Assembly: GCA_964483545.1 (NCBI GenBank)
Contig: CAZACC010000001.1
Coordinates: forward strand, 15,478 to 79,477
DNA from: JAAYYM01 sp964483545
Lineage (GTDB): Bacteria; Bacillota; Clostridia; Lachnospirales; Lachnospiraceae
Direction: 5' to 3'
DNA length: 64,000 nt
Both the position numbers and the translations under genes were made by a program. Position 1 is the stretch's first letter, and every line of letters begins with the position of its first letter. Of the stretch, positions 62,573-64,000 are shown in pieces. Below the pieces are notes generated by a model. That model made no database searches and had not been told where the DNA came from. It was given only the letters and a program-made list of their open reading frames with translations.

Positions 62573-63136
62573 ATGGACACAAAAGCTTATATTGAACAGT
62601 ACTTGAAGGAAACACAGGAGATCGTTGATACGATTTCCAGAGAGGAAATCGAGAAGGGTGTCGAAATCCTGAAGGCAACAAGAGACAACGGAGGACGTTT
62701 ATTTATCCTCGGAGTCGGCGGAAGTGCTGCAAATGCATCACATGCAGTGAATGATTTTCGCAAATTGGGAGGTATTGAGACTTATGCACCGACTGACAAT
62801 GTATCGGAGTTAACAGCTAGAACCAATGACGAAGGCTGGGAGACCACCTTTACAGAGTGGTTGAAGGTTTCCAGAATCTGTGATCAGGATACCATCATGG
62901 TGTTCTCGGTAGGAGGCGGCAGTGAGACTACGTCACTAAATATAGTCAATGCATTAAAGCTTGGCAAGGAAAGAGGAGCCAAGGTCATTTCCATCGTATC
63001 ACGTACTGGCGGCTATGCAAAGCAGGTATCAGATTCCTGTGTATTAATTCCAGTTGTGGCAGAAGAAAGAATTACACCGCACGCAGAAGGCTGGCAGGGT
63101 GTTGTATGGCATTTAATGGTGAATGCGATTAGATAA
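62573..63136 (+). CDS. gmhA: Sedoheptulose 7-phosphate isomerase (GmhA-like, SIS domain)
   Basis: 187 residues, SIS fold: GVGGSAANASHAVNDFRK, the TARTNDEGWE loop with a catalytic Glu, SVGGGSETTSLN and a C-terminal His in WQGVVWHLM. It converts sedoheptulose 7-phosphate to D-glycero-D-manno-heptose 7-phosphate, the kinase's substrate. The ATG at 62573 has AAAAGGAGG upstream; the longer frame from 62417 runs inside the previous gene. Confidence 0.88.
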   Translation: MDTKAYIEQYLKETQEIVDTISREEIEKGVEILKATRDNGGRLFILGVGGSAANASHAVNDFRKLGGIETYAPTDNVSELTARTNDEGWETTFTEWLKVSRICDQDTIMVFSVGGGSETTSLNIVNALKLGKERGAKVISIVSRTGGYAKQVSDSCVLIPVVAEERITPHAEGWQGVVWHLMVNAIR

Positions 63137-63149
63137 GGGGGATGACAAT

Positions 63150-63875
63150 ATGAAATTTGAAGACTTAAATATTAAAGTTTTTGCAGATGGCGCAGATATT
63201 GACGGCATGAAAGAGGAATACAAAAAAGGCTTTGTAAAAGGCTTTACAACCAATCCAACCCTGATGAAGAAGGCGGGCGTGAAGGATTACGTGACATTTG
63301 CAAAGGAGGTAGTGAAGGAGATTCCGAATCTGCCAATCTCATTGGAAGTATTTGCAGATGATTTTGATACAATGGAAAAGGAGGCTGAGGTGATCTCAGC
63401 ACTCGGAAAGAATGTATACATTAAGATTCCAATCACAAACTCCAAGGGAGAATCCAGTATTCCGCTCATAAAGAATCTGTCAGCAAAGGGCTATCAGCTG
63501 AATGTAACAGCGATTATGACGATTGAACAGGTTCGTGCTACAGTGGATGCATTTACAGACGGAACGAAGAATGTAGTATCTGTATTTGCGGGTCGTGTAC
63601 TTGATACAGGTGTGGATGCAATGCAACTGATGAAGGAAACAGCGGACATTTGTAAATCAAAGCCAGGTACAGAGTCACTCTGGGCAAGTTGCCGTGAGGT
63701 ATATAATATCATACAGGCAGACCAGTGTGGCGTTGATATTATTACAGTGACCAATGCAATTCTGGCAAAGCTTCCGATGCTAGGCAGGGATCTGAACCAA
63801 CTGTCGCTTGAGACTGTGCAGATGTTTGTGAATGATGGCAGAAGTCTTGGTTTTTCAATTCTAAACAAATCATAA
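63150..63875 (+). CDS. Transaldolase-family protein in the heptose operon
   Basis: 241 residues, small transaldolase/TalC type: FADGADIDGM, KGFTTNPTLMKKAG, SLEVFADD, the Schiff-base Lys in YIKIPITNSKGE, NVTAIMTIEQV and VFAGRVLDTG. It lies 13 bases after gmhA behind AAGGGGGA. Transaldolases interconvert sedoheptulose 7-phosphate with erythrose 4-phosphate and fructose 6-phosphate; its place suggests it supplies the precursor for heptose synthesis. A fructose-6-phosphate aldolase activity is the main alternative. Confidence 0.85.
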   Translation: MKFEDLNIKVFADGADIDGMKEEYKKGFVKGFTTNPTLMKKAGVKDYVTFAKEVVKEIPNLPISLEVFADDFDTMEKEAEVISALGKNVYIKIPITNSKGESSIPLIKNLSAKGYQLNVTAIMTIEQVRATVDAFTDGTKNVVSVFAGRVLDTGVDAMQLMKETADICKSKPGTESLWASCREVYNIIQADQCGVDIITVTNAILAKLPMLGRDLNQLSLETVQMFVNDGRSLGFSILNKS

Positions 63876-63905
63876 AATAAATATGAAATAGTGAAATTGT
63901 TCGTG

Positions 63906-63941
63906 ATACCACTTGACAAAGAAAATGTCGAGTGGTATTTT
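63906..63941 (+). terminator. Terminator of the heptose operon
   Basis: ATACCACTTGACA and TGTCGAGTGGTAT form a 13-bp stem with one G-U pair and a seven-base A-rich loop, ending in TTTTAT. It contains the -35 and -10 of the promoter that follows. Confidence 0.8.
63913..63941 (+). promoter_or_regulatory. Promoter of the CIRCE-controlled operon
   Basis: TTGACA, 17-base spacer, TATTTT. The -35 lies in the ascending arm of the terminator and the -10 at its 3' end. Confidence 0.65.
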
Positions 63942-63953
63942 ATTGGTAGAGTG

Positions 63954-63980
63954 TTAGCACTCCTCTCGGTTGAGTGCTAA
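63954..63980. promoter_or_regulatory. CIRCE operator (HrcA binding site)
   Basis: TTAGCACTC, nine bases, GAGTGCTAA: an exact match to the CIRCE inverted repeat bound by HrcA. It starts about 12 bases after the -10. In Firmicutes it precedes groES-groEL or hrcA-grpE-dnaK; the gene itself lies beyond the window (AAAAGGATGTGAT at the end looks like its ribosome site). Confidence 0.97.
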
Positions 63981-64000
63981 CAAGCCCAAAAGGATGTGAT

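Noticed and set aside
1..64000. Mobile element or prophage island
   Set aside because: No transposase, integrase, phage structural gene, tRNA-flanked attachment site or long direct repeat was seen.

Overview
The window looks like chromosome of a low-GC Firmicute, most likely a Lachnospiraceae-type clostridium. This is inferred from strong AGGAGG ribosome sites, TTGACA-N17-TATAAT promoters, a CIRCE operator, an hprK-glk-murB-rapZ-whiA-HPr-like gene run, a trimeric [FeFe] hydrogenase, and a ChvE-type sugar transporter next to YesM/YesN regulators. No species is claimed. I saw no rRNA, tRNA, IS element, prophage or CRISPR array; nearly all DNA is intact coding sequence in operons with short or overlapping junctions.

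Layout. 1-3.4 kb: the end of a DUF4422 glycosyltransferase-like gene, a bactofilin-like membrane protein, a PAP2-like protein and greA. 3.4-6 kb (minus strand): aroF-pheA, entry and branch steps to phenylalanine, preceded by a 37-codon leader peptide with ten Phe and two Tyr codons and an intrinsic terminator, i.e. a ribosome-mediated attenuator. 6-12.4 kb: an ABC-F ATPase, DegV, a zinc-ribbon/TPM pair and a Na+-pump decarboxylase beta subunit with a 49-residue gamma-like partner. 12.4-16.5 kb: hydC-hydB-hydA. 16.5-26 kb: a first exopolysaccharide locus (GT-C-like membrane protein, GT2 with an MshEN-type repeat N-terminus, BcsB-like protein, nucleotidyltransferase) facing a convergent MBOAT/SGNH acylation pair. 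26-28 kb: ftsH. 28.3-37.9 kb: a membrane-anchored sugar-binding sensor, YesM-type kinase and YesN-type regulator, a second binding lipoprotein, then chvE-mmsA-mmsB. 38-46 kb: uvrC and the hprK-glk-murB-rapZ-whiA-HPr-like-lipid kinase run. 46-57 kb: a cyclophilin (minus) and a second exopolysaccharide locus (TMEM198-like membrane protein, VTC domain, DUF4956, CotH kinase, MBOAT, SGNH, PilZ-containing cellulose-synthase-like GT2, GH5). 57-64 kb: two GtrB-like GT2 proteins, an SDR epimerase and a complete set for nucleotide-activated D,D-heptose (kinase, fused nucleotidyltransferase/phosphatase, isomerase) with a transaldolase. The window ends at a promoter and CIRCE operator for a chaperone operon lying outside.

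Two themes stand out. First, surface polysaccharide: two glycan-synthase loci with complementary parts (one has BcsB and no PilZ; the other has PilZ and GH5 but no BcsB), two O-acylation modules and a heptose supply pathway that may be fed sedoheptulose 7-phosphate by its own transaldolase. Second, carbon sensing: a three-component sugar sensor beside its transporter, and HprK with an HPr-like protein carrying Glu at position 15 and Ser at 46, a Crh-like signalling protein rather than a PTS carrier.

All functional calls come from reading motifs and order by eye; no database search was run. Promoters, terminators and operators are sequence matches, not measured sites.
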